From assembly GCA_934385225.1 (NCBI GenBank), contig CAKRPQ010000088.1, forward strand, positions 1 through 8,412: DNA of 8,412 bases, given 5' to 3'. Position 1 is the first letter of the stretch. Each line of letters starts with the position of its first letter. The translations under genes and the position numbers were made by a program. Shown in pieces: positions 6,663 through 8,412 of this stretch. The notes under the pieces were generated by a model. It was given only the letters and a program-made list of their open reading frames with translations. It did no database searches and was not told the origin of the DNA. Source of the stretch: an uncultured Eubacteriales bacterium (GTDB taxonomy: Bacteria > Bacillota > Clostridia > Oscillospirales > CAG-272).

Positions 6663-6684
6663 AGCGTTTTTTCGAAAAATCGCT
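6663..6684. promoter_or_regulatory. 22-bp palindrome upstream of the glycosidase promoter
   Basis: AGCGTTTTTTCG (6663-6674) and the facing half (6673-6684) form a palindrome with a single mismatched pair, centred 24 bp before the -35 box. It is followed by an A-run (6685-6690), which could also serve as an UP element. It may be an activator or repressor site, or simply A/T-rich symmetry. No transcription factor can be named. Confidence 0.35.
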
Positions 6685-6696
6685 AAAAAAACACAG

Positions 6697-6725
6697 TTGA
6701 CATCTTCGCTGTATTACGCTATAAT
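6697..6725 (+). promoter_or_regulatory. Consensus sigma-70/sigma-A promoter of the GH26 gene
   Basis: TTGACA (6697-6702), a 17-bp spacer, and TATAAT (6720-6725) match the vegetative consensus in all 12 positions with ideal spacing. Transcription should start near 6732, leaving a leader of about 54 bases before ATG 6786. An A-rich stretch (6675-6694) upstream could act as an UP element. Confidence 0.92.
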
Positions 6726-6737
6726 TAGAATGTAATA
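6712..6737. promoter_or_regulatory. Candidate operator: dyad spanning the -10 box
   Basis: TATTAC (6712-6717) and GTAATA (6732-6737) are perfect inverted 6-mers with centres 20 bp apart, about two helical turns. They bracket the -10 hexamer and the predicted transcription start. That is where a dimeric repressor would block a very strong promoter. The regulator is not in the window. Confidence 0.4.
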
Positions 6738-6748
6738 TCGAAAACTTT

Positions 6749-6767
6749 TTTGTGTATAATGCACAAA
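6749..6767. promoter_or_regulatory. Candidate second operator in the 5' leader
   Basis: TTTGTG (6749-6754) and CACAAA (6762-6767) form a perfect inverted repeat around TATAATG. It lies in the predicted leader just before the Shine-Dalgarno sequence. The centre looks like a -10 box but has no -35 partner. It could be a repressor site or a small leader hairpin. Confidence 0.35.
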
Positions 6768-6785
6768 CAGAGAAAGGAAACAAAA

Positions 6786-8412
6786 ATGAAATTCAAAGGT
6801 ATGTTACCGTACTTTTCCATTCTGCTTGTACTCGTGATTCTGTTTTCCGCGTGCGGAAAAACCGAGGACAAAAACAATGGCGAAAAAAAAGGCAGAGAGA
6901 GCGTAGCGGGGACGGAGAAAGTCACCGAGCCGACCTACGAAACGATCGACATAAGCGAGTACAGCCTCGTCCGCAAGGACAACGGCACAAGTGCCGAAAA
7001 GGAGGCACTTGTTGCAATAAGAAAGGCGATAATGACAGACCTCGGCGTAACGCTTAAAGCCTTGACAGACTTTGACGGCAAGTCGAAAAAGGAAATTCTT
7101 ATCGGCGACACCTCACGCGACGAATCGAAGCGCGCAATGGAGGAGATAAGAACGGAGAACGACTATATCATAAGAAAAGACGGCGATAAAATCGTTATCG
7201 TCGCGGGCAGTGACGAAACTATTGCCTCCGCAGCGGCACTTTTTATCGAAAAGTGCATAGATAAGGAGGGGAAAACCTTCAAAGTCCCCGACGGAAAAGG
7301 AATAACCTATTTCCATAAGCTGAAAATAAAAAGCCTGACCGTTGACGGAACGGATATTTCCGAGTTTTCCGTCATAGATAAAACGGGGGTGGGTTCCGGT
7401 ACGGCGGAGTATCTTGTGAAAACGCTCGGAACCGACTATATCGGCAGGGGACTGAAAATCACAGATAAATCGGTGCGGCATGCTATAATTCTTGATGAGA
7501 GCGGCATTTCATACACCGATTACGATGTGAAGATAGCTGACGGTAATATCACGATAACCGGCAGCTACCATTCGGTGAAAAGTGCAGTAGACGCTATTTT
7601 TGCGCTTCTCGATAAGGGTGGCGATGTTGCACTTGCGTCGTCTGACAGCTTTGCGGGCAAGGCTGATGCCCCTGAAATTCCATACAAGACAAAGGACGAA
7701 CTTATGCAGGTGATGAACTACCTGTATGATAGCGATTACATTCTTTTCGGCGAGCATCTTGCGGGCAATATGGACGTAAAAGCGAGAATAGAGGGCTATT
7801 ACGAGGCTGTCGGAGAATACCCGTCGATAATGGACTTCGATATGCTGCGCCTTAAAGACCACCCACGGGAGGTTTGGAGTAAAGCACTCTGCGAGCTTGT
7901 CGAATTTGCCGAAAAAGGCGGAGTAATAACGACAATGCACCATTGGTTAAGTCCCGTAGACCCGTCCCAGGGCTTCCGCGGGCATCTCGGAACGCTTGCC
8001 GATTGGCGCGAGCTTCTCACCGACGGTACGGCTCTTAACCTCAAATGGCGCGAGGAGCTTGACCGCGCGGGCGAGTTTATGCGCGCATTGCAGGACGCGG
8101 GTGTTTCGTTCCTTTACCGCCCGATGCACGAGGTCAACGGTAACTGGTTCTGGTTCTGCGCAATCCAGGAGAACGAAGCGATACCTGCCGAGGACGTTAT
8201 AAATATGTGGAAGTACGTTTATAACTATTACACGGAAAATTACGGCATAACGAATATCCTCTGGGAGTACGGACCGAATTTAACGAACAGCGAGACATCA
8301 CCGCTTCCGGTGCTTTACTACTACCCCAGCGACGAATACTGCGACATCGTTGGCTTTGACTGGTATACCGACGGCGATATAGAGGCTATTGACGGCGAGG
8401 GACAGACGTATA
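6786..8412 (+). CDS. Lipoprotein glycoside hydrolase family 26 (beta-mannanase type), 3'-truncated by window edge
   Basis: Probable cell-surface endo-beta-mannanase cleaving plant mannans. ATG 6786 follows AAAGGA (6773-6778) at 7-base spacing; 542 residues are visible and the frame is still open at the edge. Residues 1-23 are a lipoprotein signal (Lys2, Lys4, hydrophobic core, FSA-Cys23), followed by a charged linker to about 55. Two similar alpha/beta modules follow: 56-162 (ISEYS, EILIGD, NDYIIRKDGDKIVIVAG) and 191-279 (ISEFS, AIILDE, TDYDVKIADGNITITG). From memory the first resembles N-terminal modules of clostridial secreted hydrolases; its ligand is unknown. The GH26 domain starts near 296: LFGEH 320-324, HHWLSP from 385, RPMHEVNGNWFWF with acid/base Glu449, WEYGPN from 493, and FDWY with Asp525. 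From spacing in Cellvibrio Man26A (Glu212 to Glu320), the nucleophile should lie near 557, outside the window. It is a separate transcription unit with its own promoter. Other GH26 specificities, such as beta-1,3-xylan or mixed-linkage glucan, are possible. Confidence 0.88.
   Translation, partial: MKFKGMLPYFSILLVLVILFSACGKTEDKNNGEKKGRESVAGTEKVTEPTYETIDISEYSLVRKDNGTSAEKEALVAIRKAIMTDLGVTLKALTDFDGKSKKEILIGDTSRDESKRAMEEIRTENDYIIRKDGDKIVIVAGSDETIASAAALFIEKCIDKEGKTFKVPDGKGITYFHKLKIKSLTVDGTDISEFSVIDKTGVGSGTAEYLVKTLGTDYIGRGLKITDKSVRHAIILDESGISYTDYDVKIADGNITITGSYHSVKSAVDAIFALLDKGGDVALASSDSFAGKADAPEIPYKTKDELMQVMNYLYDSDYILFGEHLAGNMDVKARIEGYYEAVGEYPSIMDFDMLRLKDHPREVWSKALCELVEFAEKGGVITTMHHWLSPVDPSQGFRGHLGTLADWRELLTDGTALNLKWREELDRAGEFMRALQDAGVSFLYRPMHEVNGNWFWFCAIQENEAIPAEDVINMWKYVYNYYTENYGITNILWEYGPNLTNSETSPLPVLYYYPSDEYCDIVGFDWYTDGDIEAIDGEGQTY

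Noticed and set aside
6755..6760. Second TATAAT before the GH26 gene
   Set aside because: There is no -35 match at the right distance and no TGn extension, whereas the promoter at 6697-6725 is perfect. It is better read as the centre of an inverted repeat.
6752..7057. + strand open frame of about 100 codons overlapping the GH26 N-terminus
   Set aside because: It is in another frame over the signal peptide and module 1, has a very basic composition and lacks a ribosome site; the GH26 frame has both a Shine-Dalgarno sequence and a lipobox.

Overview
The window looks like a chromosomal segment from a member of Clostridia (Bacillota), probably a gut- or rumen-type Oscillospirales-like bacterium. 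That assignment is an inference. It rests on an endonuclease-type MutL next to MutS, a TGT of the clostridial sequence type, purine-rich Shine-Dalgarno sequences, a Gram-positive-style lipoprotein glycosidase, and GC-rich intergenic hairpin repeats of a kind I recall from such genomes. All four genes are on the + strand.

Layout. Positions 1-2379 hold mutS, which enters from upstream and lacks its N-terminal mismatch-reading segment. A 63-bp gap with a strong Shine-Dalgarno leads to mutL (2443-4686, GTG start). The two form a mismatch-repair operon: MutS senses mispairs, and MutL is an ATPase that here carries the metal-dependent nicking motif, as expected where no MutH exists.

Positions 4687-5347 are a 661-bp gap with no credible gene. 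It is packed with perfect or near-perfect stem-loops. Two units of one repeat family lie in opposite orientation (4896-4950 on +, 5240-5302 on -). They share fixed sequence boxes, but one stem differs in sequence while still pairing. A third, more distant unit lies between them (5051-5130). This is the most unusual part of the window.

Positions 5348-6484 encode tRNA-guanine transglycosylase (tgt) for queuosine modification. All catalytic and zinc residues are present, and a strong intrinsic terminator follows at 6567-6599.

A consensus promoter (TTGACA-N17-TATAAT) at 6697-6725, surrounded by several dyad symmetries, drives the last gene from 6786. That gene runs off the window end. It encodes a lipoprotein with two copies of an alpha/beta module followed by a GH26 (beta-mannanase-type) catalytic domain. 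The general acid/base Glu is visible, and the nucleophile is expected just beyond the edge. It is an independent transcription unit for extracellular polysaccharide breakdown, unrelated to the housekeeping genes before it.

I found no CRISPR array, tRNA or rRNA gene, phage gene, transposase or defence system. The notable material is the inverted repeat pair, the modular glycosidase with its promoter, and a Gly/Tyr-rich MutL linker.
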